Source: Odiellus spinosus (taxonomy: Eukaryota > Arthropoda > Arachnida > Opiliones > Phalangiidae). From it: a stretch of 64,000 nt of DNA. Of the stretch, positions 15,701 through 27,289 are shown one piece after another (position 1 is the stretch's first letter; every line of letters begins with the position of its first letter). Made by a program: the position numbers and the translations under genes. Where the stretch lies: the NCBI GenBank assembly GCA_963920705.1, contig OY987225.1:35007458-35071457 (forward strand), written 5' to 3'. The notes under the pieces are model-generated. The model ran no database searches, was not told where the DNA came from, and saw only the letters and a list, made by a program, of their open reading frames with translations.

Positions 15701-18700
15701 GATCTTGAATCAAAGGTATCCGAAATGAGAAACGAAATAGACAGCCTAATTAAAGAAAGAGCCGAACTCTTTGATGAACTGGAACGTTATAAAACAGCCT
15801 TAACTGATGCTTCTGATCGCGATTTAAAAAACGAATCCTTAGTGAAGGGATTGACTCTAGAAAATAAAAAATTGAAAACAGAATTCTCTAATCTCGAATC
15901 CAAACTGGAGCAATTTGAGGAATTGCGCGAGAACCTTGCCATAGCTCGAAAAGAAAATGACAAACTGGTTACTGCGATTGATGAGAATGAATCCAAATTA
16001 GATCTACTTAAAAAAGAATGTTCGAACGCGGGGAAAAAAATTGAAGAATTATCCGAAACATTATCCTTAGCTCAAAATGAAAATTCTACGCTGAAAGAAC
16101 GGTTGAGGGAAAATTTAGTCAAAGAAGAAGATAAACTGAAAAGCGCCAGCGTGGTAGAAGATTCTGCCAATAAAGAATTAACTGGCAGTAAAGAAAAAAT
16201 TGAAAAATTGAAGAAAGTTGTCTTTAGATTAAAGAAAGAGCTGGCAGACACTCAAAAACACGTAAGAAAATTAGAAAATTATACTTTAGGACTATTTTTA
16301 TTCATTAAAGGATAGAAGATTCACTGGGAATTCTTAAGGGTCGCTTCAGATTGAGGGACTTTTAGCCATTCAGCTCCGTAATTGGCCAAATCCTGTGATA
16401 AATTGTTAAAAACTTCGTACAAGTGGTTTTGTAGGAAATTTATTTACAATGGTTAATATGATAGGCAATTATGCAAAATCTATCTTTTCTTGATACGCTT
16501 CTAACATTTCTAGTTAACGGAAGCGAAATCTGTCAAAGAAGAATTGTCTAACTTATCTCTTTGTCATTTGCAAAACTTCCAGGTAAAAATATTTTAGTAA
16601 AATTTCAAATTTTCCATCGAGAATAATTAATTATCCTTTATCTTTACAAGAGTTTGCAAGCCGAGTACGATAAACTACAAGACGACTACGAAGCCATCAA
16701 GGATGAAAATAAAAAATTAAATCAAGATATTCGCTCCAAAGTCAGCGAAGTTGTCAGTCTGAAGGAAGAATTGGAACGAGAGAAATCCGAAAAGGATAAA
16801 CTTCGAGCGTCTTTAGAGAATGAAAAACGCGAGAAGAAAAAAATGGAAGAAGCTAAAGCCGAACGAGAAAGTTTAGTCATCATTTTAAAATCTGAGAAAG
16901 AGGCGGAAAAGAAAAAGTGGATGTTGGCTCAGAATGATATTAAGAAATTAGAAAATCAAATTTCGAGTTTGGAAGGAAAGTTGAAAAGCGAGAAAGACGC
17001 CCACAATCAAACCGTCCAAAAGATGGAGGAATTAACTAAAGCGGCGAAGAAACACGACGTTCTCAATCTGGAAATTAATGACTACGAAACAACAATCTAC
17101 AACATGGAGGAAAAGATTAATGAAAAGGATCAACGGATTAACGAGCTACAAAAAGAAATTGACAGCAATAAAGAGAAAGAACTCTTCCTCAAAGATGAAA
17201 TTGGTAAAAAAAAAAAATGACCTTTTAGCTCTCTCCAAGAAGAACTAGAGAAATCTTACCCCTTTTTACTTATACACATATCATTTATGATTAGGCCTAG
17301 TTTTATATGCCGAACTCTGGAAATCTTCCTTTTTTCTTATATCATTTATTATTAGGCCTATTTCTGGCCTAATTTTAACAGACTAACTCAATCTTACCTT
17401 CATTTTCCTTGTATCATTTAATTAGATGTCCAGAGATCGTCTGCTAAAACTAGGCCTAATTATAAATGATATAAGAAAAGGGAAGATTTCCTGAGTTTGT
17501 CCGCTAAAACTAGGCCTAATCATAATTGGGAGACTTAAAAACAAGTTTTTTCACAACCAATTTCAGAACGTTTAAATTCTCAAAGATTAACCGAAGAATA
17601 TCGACTGGAAAACTTAAAAGATATTTTAGAGAAAACTAAAAATGAGCTGGCTGAAAAATGTTCCACCGAAAAAGAGCTTTCCTCCAAACTGGAAGATTCT
17701 CGCCTGGAATTAGAAAAGATGAAAAGCGACCGAGAGGAACGGCAGATACGGCTTTCGGAAATGACCAACAAGATCTCTTTCCTAGAACGAGCTCTGAAAA
17801 ACTCGAAAGAAAATTATTCCAAATCGTTCAAAAGTTACGAAGCTCAAGTGGCTCATTTAGAACAAGAATTATCAGCCAGTCGAGCCCAAGTTGAGATGGC
17901 GGGGAAAGAATTTGAAAGCTACAAGGTCAGAGTTCACAGCGTCCTCAAACAGAAACAAACTCCACTAGCCGCTTCGCCCTCCCAAATAGAAGATAAAGAA
18001 AGAATGGAAAAAACTCTGGAAAATTATAGAGAAAAGCTGGAATCTTTGAGTGACGAATTGAACGTGAAAAATGTCGAACTGGAAACTTCGCAACGAGAAC
18101 ATTCCCTCCTAATATCCAAAATTGATAAACTGACTGCGGAAATAAAACTGAAAGACGAATATTGGACCCAAAAATACGAGGAATTAGTCAAAGAACGAGA
18201 ATCTAGTCGAGCGGCTTGGGAATCGGAAAGGAATAGGATCGCCCAACAAAAGGAACTTTTGATCACCAGCTTTAAGGTAAAATATTATAATTTTAGAATC
18301 ATTTAACGCCAAAGATTCCACCGTGAAAAAGGTTTAATATCTATTTCAGAGTCAAATTGAATCTTTGAAAGAAGAAGGTCAATTATCGATGGATTCTTTG
18401 CAACGACAGTTAGACGCTTACGAAAGAGAAATAATTACACTACGGCAAAAAGAACAACAACAAGCGCAACAACAGAAGACAATCGCGCATGATGAAACTA
18501 GTTTCGACGTTTCGAGTTTGGAGAGACAAGAAGGAGAAGTAAGGAGTAGGACTGAACAACCTGTAAAAATGATCAATTTTTGATCAAGCATTTTTATTTT
18601 TCAGGGTTCAGAATGTACGGAATCTTTAGATTTGAATTCTTCAGCTTTTAAGGTACTCTTCGCGAATATATCCTGGAATCTTTATAAAAAGGCTTAATTT

Positions 18701-19813
18701 ACTCGACACTTTTTGGTTTTTCCTTCAGCCGTTGTCACTGAATATGATCCCATCGTCCGGTTTCACTCCTCTAGAACAATTATTGCGATCGAATCCAGAG
18801 ACCTCTCGTAAGTTTTGGTTCTTTTTATCAATAATTTCACCGTCAATTTATTAATGAGTGAAATATTAGCAGCTCCCTCTTCGCCGCTGGATATCACCAC
18901 CCTTTCCAACGATATAAGCGTTGCTCGTAGAAAAATAGACCATTTGGTTGAGCTTTTAAACGAAAGCGAAGCTAACAACATGAAACTCTCCGAACAAGTT
19001 CGTTTATTGAAGGACGAAATTCGCAGACTCGAAAGAAATAAGGAACGAGAAGAAATCATCTCCAATTTGGAATATCTCAAGAACGTCGTCATTAAAGTAT
19101 AAATAGTTTATAATCAATTATCTCGGAACTTACGGATTGGAGAAGCAGTCCAAAAATGTCTGGGATGGTTATAAGTAGGCCAAAAATATCTGGGGTGTTT
19201 GAAAATAGCCCAAAAATGTCTGGGGTGTTTGAAAGTAGGCCAAAAACGTCTAGGGTGTTTGAAAATAGGCCAAAAATGTCTAGGGTGATTGAAAGAAGTC
19301 CAATAATATCTGGGGTGTTTGATAATAGCCCAAAAATGTCTGGGGTGTTTGAAAGTAGGCCAAAAATGTCTAGGGTGTTTGAAAATAGGCCAAAAATGTG
19401 AGGGATGTTTGAAAGTAGGTGAAAATGACTAAAATTTTAAAAAGTAGGCCCACAATGCATGGGAATGTGAGAACTTAGTCTGCAAAGCTGAAAAGTAGAC
19501 CAAATATATTTGGGAAGAAGGAAAAATGATACAGTATTATAATATGATATTCTTCTTCTAGTTTATAACTTTGCAAGAAGGTAGCGAAAGGGAAAGATTA
19601 GTTCCAGTCCTAACAACCATGCTGAAATTGAGTTCCGAAGAGCACAATCATATTCAGCAAGTTGCTTCCGGTAATAATTGTTTATTTTGATAAATTTAGG
19701 CCTAAAGTGGTTTTGTATTTTTTTTTTTATGCCTTCTTATTTTAGGTCAATACTTGAATGCGGCTAATAATGCTGGATGGAGCAGTTATCTCCAATGGTC
19801 AGGGTTGGTTTAA
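12758..19813 (+). CDS. GCC2: GRIP and coiled-coil golgin GCC2/GCC185
   Basis: This is a trans-Golgi tether whose GRIP domain binds Arl1/Rab GTPases and whose long coiled coil captures endosome-derived vesicles. Eleven exons join in phase: 12758-12817, 12884-16261, 16514-16582, 16651-17203, 17567-18276, 18350-18538, 18605-18652, 18729-18807, 18870-19096, 19562-19670, 19746-19813; 1829 residues, against about 1,680 in human. The N-terminus (MTREDLIAQVKRQ, LQKAKAKCDGL) matches the conserved GCC2 start region. Nearly everything after it is predicted coiled coil rich in Glu, Lys, Leu and Ser. The C-terminus is a clear GRIP domain: NLEYLKNVVIKFITL, then GSERERLVPVLTTML, ending GWSSYLQWSGLV. The long exon contains a recent 25-residue repeat expansion (14810-15080). 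Introns hold a palindrome and a minisatellite. The start is the first in-frame ATG before a phase-0 donor. Confidence 0.95.
14810..15080 (+). repeat. In-frame 75-bp repeat in GCC2 (25-residue coiled-coil unit)
   Basis: Three consecutive copies starting at 14810, 14885 and 14960 look identical, and a fourth, partial copy starts at 15035. Each encodes FEQSKKELEEEREGLKKELG plus ESKTE. Older diverged copies precede it from about 14690. Twenty-five residues equal two heptads plus one hendecad, so whole-unit expansion keeps the coiled coil in register. Confidence 0.95.
17287..17523. repeat. Imperfect long palindrome in GCC2 intron 4
   Basis: The left arm (17287-17360) and right arm (17451-17523) are inverted copies of about 73 bp, both bounded by taggcctaat and containing aaatcttcc...cttatatcattta. 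A spacer of about 90 bp separates them. Related pieces (cgtccgctaaaaataggcct) occur in the NUFIP1 intron near 32141, so the arms are two opposed copies of one dispersed repeat. Confidence 0.8.
19140..19425. repeat. Intronic minisatellite in GCC2, about 30-bp unit
   Basis: Around nine copies of a unit like ggccaaaaatgtctggggtg plus tttgaaagta lie in the last-but-one GCC2 intron (19097-19561). Variation between copies is moderate (tgt/tat, gggg/aggg). The open frame through it is spurious: the GRIP-domain exons join cleanly across the intron. Confidence 0.9.
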
Positions 19814-20496
19814 ACTTGGAATATTTCCAAAAAGCGCGTTACTTGTTCTCTAGTTTATCCAAGCTTCAAAAATGAACTTGTTTAAAGCTTAACATCCCCC
19901 AAAAAATAGAATTTATTTTTCAATTTGTATAAAGTATTGTTATGTTATAAAATTATAGTTTATTTATTAAGCCTTTGTCTCTAACAAGTTTGTTTTTTAC
20001 GCGCCAAAAATTCGAAAATCCGATCATTTCGGCCAATCTCGAAAAGGGGCGGAAATAAGAATATTTTTTTATTGGATAAATTCTCCAGTAGTCCCTCTTC
20101 ACAATTTCAAAGTTACGCAAGATTTTAAAAATTAAATATCTGACATTATATTCTACTTATCTACTAGTAAGTACTTTTTCTTATTGGACGAAAAATAATA
20201 GTTATTAGTTAGGCACATTTGAAATAATTGGGCAATGCGTGTCCCCTGCTTATTTCCGTTCCTTATTTTCAAGTGACGTCACAATCCAGGAAAAAATGAC
20301 AACTCGTTAGAGCTTAGGCTAGTTAGTTAATTTGTCATTGACCCACTTTTAACCCACTGTTGCTAAATTAATATATCTACGGGTAAGAAAAATACATTAT
20401 TTTAACTATAAACTATAACTAAAAGTGCCTTAATATTTAAACAGCAGTCTAATTACGGATTTATCTAGAAATAATAGTTTTAAGTTAAGCCTCGCG
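19814..20496. other. Intergenic spacer between GCC2 and MCPH1
   Basis: This holds the GCC2 3' end and the presumed MCPH1 promoter. AT-rich DNA with a TGACGTCA element at about 20274 (agtgacgtcacaatcc), a plausible CREB/ATF site about 220 bp upstream of the MCPH1 start. No coding exon was recognised. Confidence 0.5.
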
Positions 20497-22493
20497 ATGA
20501 GTCCCAATGCCCCAAAATCTACTAGTTCTATGAAGAAGGCCATTACGATTGAACCTAAATCTCCTTTAGCCCAATTAGAAAATATTGCCAAGTCTTCCGC
20601 GAGTATTATTAAAGAAACTACGCCTTCCGCTTACCAATCATCTCTAAGTACTTTAAACAACCGCTTATCGAGTAAAAAACGATCTAGTTTCGTCTACCAA
20701 GATGTATTACGAGATGTTGTCGCTTACGTTGAAGTTAGATCCGAACTGGAGGATTTATCTTTACTATTCGGTGAACATTTACTTTTTTTGGGCGCAACTG
20801 TTTCGAGAACATTCAATAAAAAAGTCACGCTCGTGGTTTTCAAACGAGGAAAGGAGAGTACCTTCAAAAAAGCCAAGGAGTGGAATATACCAGTTGTATC
20901 CGTAGTTTGGGTCGATCAGTAAGTGTTCAAATACATTTTACTTTAAACGTAAAACCTAACTTCATTTTTATTCAAATTTCTAATTAAATAGATGTAAAAA
21001 GCAAAACTGTCACGTACCTGAAGAATCGTACTTAATTAAAGAATATAAAACTTACGGCAAAAGACTAGTAAGTTTTCAAACTTAATTAAAATCTAATAGT
21101 TACTAATTACCAAAATTAAATTATCGTAGAAACTTCTTTACAATGACAAACATACTCAAATGATCGAAGATAAAGAGAAAAGCTTTGAGGAAACCAAAAA
21201 AATTGTAGAAAATATTAAAATGACGAAGAATCAAAATGGAGTATCCTCTACTATAGACACTCCTCGAAATGTTATTGTAGAATCTGTTTCCCCGCTTGAT
21301 TGTTCAAGTCCCAAAGTAACTCCTCAAGTAGCCTTCACCCAAAATTCAAGCGACGAAAAGACAATTTTCACTCCCAAAAGAAGCGACTCCATCAAAAGGA
21401 AACTATTTTTGGGAAATCCTAATTCGGAATCGACTCCTTTAGGCAATAATAAAAAAAGAAAACAACGATCTCCTTCGATCGAGCAAAATGAAAAGAAGTT
21501 TAAATTGAACGAAAAAGATGGAAAAGAAAATGAAGACGTACTACTTATCGAGACAGAGAACAACGTGCCCCAAACGACTGAGAATAATCAGTTTAATCAC
21601 CAACAGAAATTTTTGAACAATAGGAGGCGGAGTTTAGACATCTTTGAAGTAACGAAACCTCACAAATCCGTCTTTCAAAACCAACCAAAAATAGCGAATA
21701 AATCCAAAACTATCGTCTTTACGTCTTGCAATGAATCGTAAGTTCAGTTTTTAAGTATAATTTATCTTTATACGTCTAATTTATTTTCCTACAGGATGAT
21801 TATCACAGCCACAGCTGTCGTTGAATGTTTGGGAGGTTTTGAAATTGAGAATAATGTAACGGAAAATACGACGCACGTTATTTGCGGAGAATACAAAAGA
21901 ACTTTAAACCTTTTATACGGATTGATGCGAGGTTGTTTTATACTCGACGGAGAATACTTGATGAGCTCCTTTGAAAATAAAGAATGGTTGGACGAAAGAC
22001 ACTTTGAATTGATCGAATACTTCCCTTCGGCTCAGGTTAATAGTAAATTAGCCAAACTAATTCGTTAACCAATTAATTAAAAATGAATTCATTTTAGGTT
22101 CGCCAGCCAGAGATTATTAATATTTTCAAGGGGTGTGGAACTTTTTTCATTTCCCCAAATACCTCACCACCCGCTCAAGATTTAGTCAATTTAATTACTT
22201 TAGGAGGAGGAGAAGTCAGTATTTTAATTGTTAATAATTAAATAATTACTAATTGTAATTTTTTCAAATTTAAGGTCACAACTTGTTATCGAAGATGTAG
22301 CGTCATTGTTGGAAATTTCAGAAGCCAAACTACTGATGAAAATCCCTATTTTATACGAGTGAATGAAAAGATTATTATGGGTAAGTTTTAAATTTAAATT
22401 TTTATTTAATTTGTATTTAATATTAAATATGAATTATTTTTTCTTTTGTACTTTAAAGATTGCATTTCAGGGTTCAAAAAGTTCAAAGTTTGA
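20497..22493 (+). CDS. MCPH1: Microcephalin, three-BRCT DNA-damage/chromosome-condensation protein
   Basis: Microcephalin binds phosphorylated H2AX and condensin II and controls mitotic entry. Exons: 20497-20918, 20992-21067, 21130-21737, 21795-22035, 22098-22214, 22275-22380, 22459-22493; 534 residues in phase, shorter than human (about 835). BRCT1 (residues about 67-160) shows DVVAYVEVRSE, GATVSRTFNKKVT and VVSVVWVDQC. A charged, disordered middle follows. BRCT2 (about 362-448) shows ENTTHVICGEYKRTLNLL and a RGCFILDGEYL helix. BRCT3 (about 450-534) shows TFFISPNTSP and RRCSVIVGNF. An N-terminal extension of about 65 residues before BRCT1 is absent in human. The last exon ends very soon after BRCT3; a second in-frame acceptor at 22470 could drop four residues. 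A decayed copy of the terminal exon lies 187 bp downstream. Confidence 0.93.
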
Positions 22494-22790
22494 TTTAAGA
22501 TTATATTTACCAGATTTTAAACATTTTATACAATGAGAAATATTTTAACCATCTCTTTTTTAATCTTAATTATATTTAAATGAAATTGAAGTTACTATAA
22601 AGTAATTATTTTATACCATTATATGTTTTATTCCATTGTGCGTTGATTGCATTTCATGCTTCAAAAAGTTCAAAGTTCCAGGCTTTAAATATTTTATATT
22701 AAATATTTTTAAGCATTTTTTCTTAATTTTAATCGTATTTAAATCAAAATAGTTACTATAAACTAATTATTTTATACAGTTGTTCCCCCT
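22458..22790. repeat. Tandem duplication of the MCPH1 terminal exon and 3' flank
   Basis: The segment from 22458 (gattgcatttcagggttc, terminal exon) recurs from 22645 (gattgcatttcatgcttc), offset 187 bp, and similarity continues through agttactataaa and taattattttata. The second copy lacks an AG before gattgc and the internal cag has become cat, so it is not a usable exon. Confidence 0.75.
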
Positions 22791-23184
22791 TTCCTAAATG
22801 CATTAGGCATAGTTTGGATTTAGGCCTAAAATGACTTTAGGAAATTCAAATAATATCAATTGGATTATTGGAAAATAATCATAATAAATTAGGCTTTAAT
22901 TCTCTAAAATTTGTGTTTAATTATAATCTAGTTTCATCTGTTTTCAATTAGTTCTTAAAAATAATATCCAATTTACTCATTAAGCCTTGGTTTCTCTCCT
23001 ATGAATTTGAAATTAGCGCGTAAATTTTATTTATGTTCAGTCTGTTTGGGTATTTGAAATCGACCAATCAGGGCTCAGGCTAAACTAGGGTTTAGATCGT
23101 CTGCTCTTCTCGCTAAAGTTGCAACTTTTTTGTCGACGACAGGTGTTTTTCGCTCCGTTTAAAGATATATAATTAATTTTAATT
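22791..23184. other. Intergenic spacer, presumed CSN6 promoter
   Basis: AT-rich and without coding signal. The last 150 bp before the CSN6 start become less AT-rich and include the likely 5' UTR. No named motif is convincing. Confidence 0.4.
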
Positions 23185-24895
23185 ATGGAAGTTGACGAAG
23201 CTCCGGGTAAAAATGTTATGGCCGCGTCTGGAACGACAGGTAGTGTTTCCGTATCTTTACATCCGTTAGTTATAATGAACGTTTCGGAACATTGGACAAG
23301 AATTAAAGCCCAAGAAGGAGCTCCTCAACAAGGTAAACAATAGCTAAGCCTTGGTCGAGAAAAAAAAAAGTTTAATAATTTTTTTAAAATTTAGTTATTG
23401 GGGCTCTGATTGGAAAACAAAAGGGGCGAAATCTCGAAATAATGAACTCTTTCGAGTTGGTATTCGATAAAATCGAAGAAGATATTATCATTGATCGTGA
23501 TTATTACAACGGAAAAGAACAGCAATGCAAGTGTCTTACTTTCTTACTTTTTGAGTTGGATTTTTAATTACAGTATTGGTTTTGTAGTCAAACAAGTATT
23601 CAGTGATTTAGACTTTTTGGGTTGGTACACGACTGGCGATGCTCCTAATGAATCTGATATCAAAATTCACAAACAAGTTAAGAGTCCAATTAATTTAATA
23701 ATTGTTATCGGTTAATCTGAAATATTACTTTCAAATAGGTTTGCGAAATTAATGAAAGCCCCGTATTCCTTAAACTTAGTCCTCTAGCTCGACACACCGA
23801 GGTAAAAACCTTTTAATTTAGCCCTCTCTAGTCTCTAGAAATACAGTTAAGGGTAATCTCTTTTTTTCTCGTTACCAAAAGCTTCCCGTAGCCATGTACG
23901 AATCCGTGATTGATTTAGTACAAGGCCAAGCTACCATGTTATTTGTGGAATTGCCTTACACTTTGGCTACTGAAGAAGCCGAACGAATTGGGCTAGATCA
24001 CATGGCTAGAATGTCAGCTAGCGAGACGGGAGAAAGTTCTTTAGTGGCTGAGCATCTTCAGGCTCAACATAGCGCCATCAAAATGTTGCACAGTCGTGTC
24101 AGGTTGATTTTGGACTACGTTCGAGCCGCCCAAATGGGACAGGTTCCTCAGAATCACGAGATTTTGAGGGAAGCTTACAGTTTATGTCATCGTTTGCCCG
24201 TTCTTAGTTCTAATACTTTCAAAGAGGAGTTTTACAACGTAAGTTTTGAAGCCAAGAATTCCTACTTTATCAATATTTTAATTGGGTTTTTTTCGCAATT
24301 CTTATTTAAGCAATGTAATGATGTTGGTTTGATGACGTATTTGGGAACTTTGACCAAGAGCTGCAATACAATTAATCAGGTAAGCCTTTTTTTTTAAGAA
24401 GCCGGAAGATTTTGATGAAAAATCCTTATTAGAAACTTCGATTCAATCTTAGAAGGTGGTTAGAGTTTGAATGAAAATAATACTTTTTGAGGAAGGTTTA
24501 GGTCCTTTCTTGGACTTAAAAATATAACTTTAGGGCAATTAGAAACACGCTCGGTGGGGAATTATTATCAAATCTGTAAAATATTTGTACCAGTTAGTTT
24601 TAGAGTTTGGAAGCTAATCAAAGTAGTGATATTTCTAATAATTAGATTAGAATTAAATGAATTAAAGTTCATTATACGAACTCTAAGATGGTTTATTCAC
24701 TTCAGCTGATTTTTAAAAGGTTCCAATCAATTAAACCCCAAAATATTCAGCCCCCCCCTTTCCTCCGTCTCTGAAACTAAAACCCCAAAATGTCTAAAAA
24801 AGAATCAAATTTGGTGATTTTAGTTTGTGAACAAATTTAACATTCTGAATGATCGGCAAGGAATGGGTCGCAGAATGAGAGGCCTTTTCTTTTAA
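23185..24895 (+). CDS. CSN6: COP9 signalosome subunit 6
   Basis: This is the MPN-domain scaffold subunit that pairs with CSN5 in the complex removing NEDD8 from cullins. Exons: 23185-23332, 23395-23526, 23588-23676, 23739-23801, 23882-24238, 24311-24379, 24824-24895; 309 residues (human 327). The MPN domain starts at [14 protein letters not shown] and contains [20 protein letters not shown]. The JAMM metal-binding HxH is replaced by GWYTTG, as expected for the catalytically dead CSN6. The C-terminal part shows [48 protein letters not shown] and ends [13 protein letters not shown]-like. The intron 23527-23587 is best read as GC-AG (t|gcaagt), which keeps the exact family length; a GT-AG alternative inserts extra residues. 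AATAAA follows at about 24957. Confidence 0.95.
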
Positions 24896-25954
24896 AGCCC
24901 TACGAGTGTCGAATCAACTTTATTCGCTTCTCAAACTGTTCTTTGTCAAATCTTACAATAAAAAAATGGCCATTTTTAGAAGTTGTAAAATTTGAATTTT
25001 TATTTCCAATAAGCGGATTTTTTCTTATACAAAGTTTACAAAGAGATTAAGAACATTTCACGTTTAAAAATTTCAATGTTTTTGTTCAATAAGTGACGAT
25101 TAATATCTTATTTCGGAATATTTCGCCAAGGAAGATTTAAGATTCGATTAATACATTTTTATATTTCAATATTTGCGTCAACATTTAGAAAAATAAGTAC
25201 AAAAATACCCAGATATTACAAAGATACGATTTTTTTAAATAGGAGTCAAAATTTTAGCATTTTTTTCGTAAAATTCCACTAAAACTACGTTAATTTTAAT
25301 ATTTGCACGCTTAAAGCGCGCTTACATTTGCGGTCTTAGTAAAGTAATTTTAATCTTTGCCTCGCAACCTTGAAGAACTACTTTTCAAGACTGTAACTCT
25401 TAAATTTAATAGAAATCTTTAAGCGGCTTATTTTTTTAACTTTGTTAATTTGAATATTTTCAAAATTACTTCATAAAGCCACTTATTTTTTAAGAAACTA
25501 GAATGGATTTAATGTGAAGTTAAATTTTTTAGTATTTGTTTCTTTTTAAGACCGCAAAACGCAATAACATCCTAAATTTAAAAACCTGTTCGCGACTAAC
25601 AATATTCAAAGTACTATGAGCCCAATTCTCGTTCGTAATTAAGCAACAATGCCAAAATAATATTAGAAAAATATACTCTCTACCGCGAGGGGATTGTTTA
25701 ATACCTAGAACAACTGAGAAAAGATTTAAAAAAAATATATAATATCACAAAGAAAATTCTATCCCTTGCTGGGAACGATGGGGGAAATATAAAAATATTC
25801 AAAATAAGTAAAAACACGCTATGCTTTTCGTAATAAAATAAATATATTTTTAAGTACCGGTACAATTAACTAAAAAGTAACGAAGATAGTGAGTGAGGGG
25901 GATGTTGGACGTGTTTATACGAGATTCTAGGTGGGGGTGTCAATATATAGAGCA

Positions 25955-26480
25955 TCCGCTCTTATAGTATCAATAATGCCAACTTAGCCAAGTAGGAGGA
26001 GTTCAAATGAGCTAATTAACGCCTTAACCACTCCCCCAGGTTTAATTTGATTGGGATTTAAAGCCAAAGACATTCTAAACTATGGTCTAAGCTCTTATAA
26101 TTTCATTAATGCAACTTAGCGAAGTAGGAGGTGTTTAAATGAGCTAATTAACGCCTTAACCCGACCCCCAGGTTTAATTTGATTGGGATATAAAGCAAAG
26201 GACATCCTAAGCTAAGGTCTAAGCTCTTATAATTGCGTTAATGCCAACTTAGCGAAGTAGGAGGTGTTCAAATGAGCTAATTAACGTCTTAACCCGACCC
26301 CCAGGTTTAATTTGATTGGGACTTAAAGCCAAGGACATCCTAAGCTAAGGTCTAAGCTCTTATAATTTCATTAATGCCAACTTAGCCAAGTAGGAGGAGT
26401 TTAAATGAGCTAATTAACGCCCAGGTTTAATTTGATTGGGACTTAAAGCCAAGGGCATCCTAGGCTACAGTTTTAGCTCT
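25955..26480. repeat. Tandem repeat, about 130-bp unit, four copies
   Basis: The marker aggtttaatttgattggga recurs near 26039, 26170, 26302 and 26422, with aacttagc.aagtaggagg and gagctaattaacg in each unit. The last spacing is shorter because the ttaacccgacccc part is missing. Confidence 0.9.
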
Positions 26481-27099
26481 TATAATTTCGTTAACTAAAC
26501 AAACTCAACCTTGAGCTTTCGGAAAAAAGGGGGTGAATGCAGCCCTCTAAACTTGAACATAAGCTTTGGGGAGGGTGTTAACTCAAGTCGGCAACTTGAT
26601 TAAGTTCGAGCTTAATGAATCAATTCAAGCGGACAATCGGGTTGAAAACTTCGTAAAAAAATATTACACTTGCTATTAATCGAGTCTCGAATATTACTGC
26701 TATAAAAAAATAGCCACGATATATAAAATAAAATTTGTGTTAAAACAGTTCAATGAGGCACTCCCGAACTCCAAACTAAAAAAAACTAAAGCTCCTTAGT
26801 TTAGTATTATCGCGCCTTTTAGGAAATTACTATATGGCAACTAATGCAGGGGGCAAAATGAAAATACTCCAAGCTACGCTTGTTTTAAATATCCTTCGAA
26901 ATTAGTTTAAATATAAAAATTAGCATTGGCTGATATCGTAATTTAACCGATATCAATATGACAATATTTGCGGTGAAAAAATGAAAAACAAATATTAAAA
27001 TGATATTTTGGGTTTCAACGCAACTTTTTCGTACGTTTTGGTGAGAAAATTAAATTTGTGGTGCGAAATTTTAATTTTCCCACCAAAATATGAAATTTC

Positions 27100-27260
27100 T
27101 ACGGCCACACTAGACACTTTGAATCCGTTTTAAGAGCATTCAACTTGGATTTTTAAGTTAATATCATTTTTGGACAAAAGAATCTCTTCCATTGACTCCA
27201 AAATTTTCTATTTTGACCTTTCTAAAAACGGTTAGAAAGGCTCTGGCGCGATTACGGCTT
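27100..27260. repeat. Diverged MITE-like segment of the GTTCACACT-ended family
   Basis: It starts acggccacactagacacttt and contains ttttgacctttctaaaaacgg, which parallels gacactttgaaaccg and ttgacctttccaaaacgg of the copy at 55755-55916. The right end (gcgcgattacggctt) is badly eroded. Confidence 0.55.
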
Positions 27261-27289
27261 AAAACCTCTGTATTGGTTAGAACCCGTCA

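Larger units (their letters stand above)
24896..27289. other. Gene-free stretch between CSN6 and the Ig-domain gene
   Basis: No coding exon was recognised. It holds the CSN6 polyadenylation region, A/T-rich low-complexity DNA, a tandem repeat (25955-26480), one variant of the dispersed motif near 26523 (gggtgaatgcagcc) and a diverged MITE-like segment (27100-27260). Confidence 0.6.

Noticed and set aside
19156-19401. 81-codon repetitive frame in GCC2
   Set aside because: Lies in the minisatellite of an intron; the flanking exons join in phase to give the intact GRIP domain.
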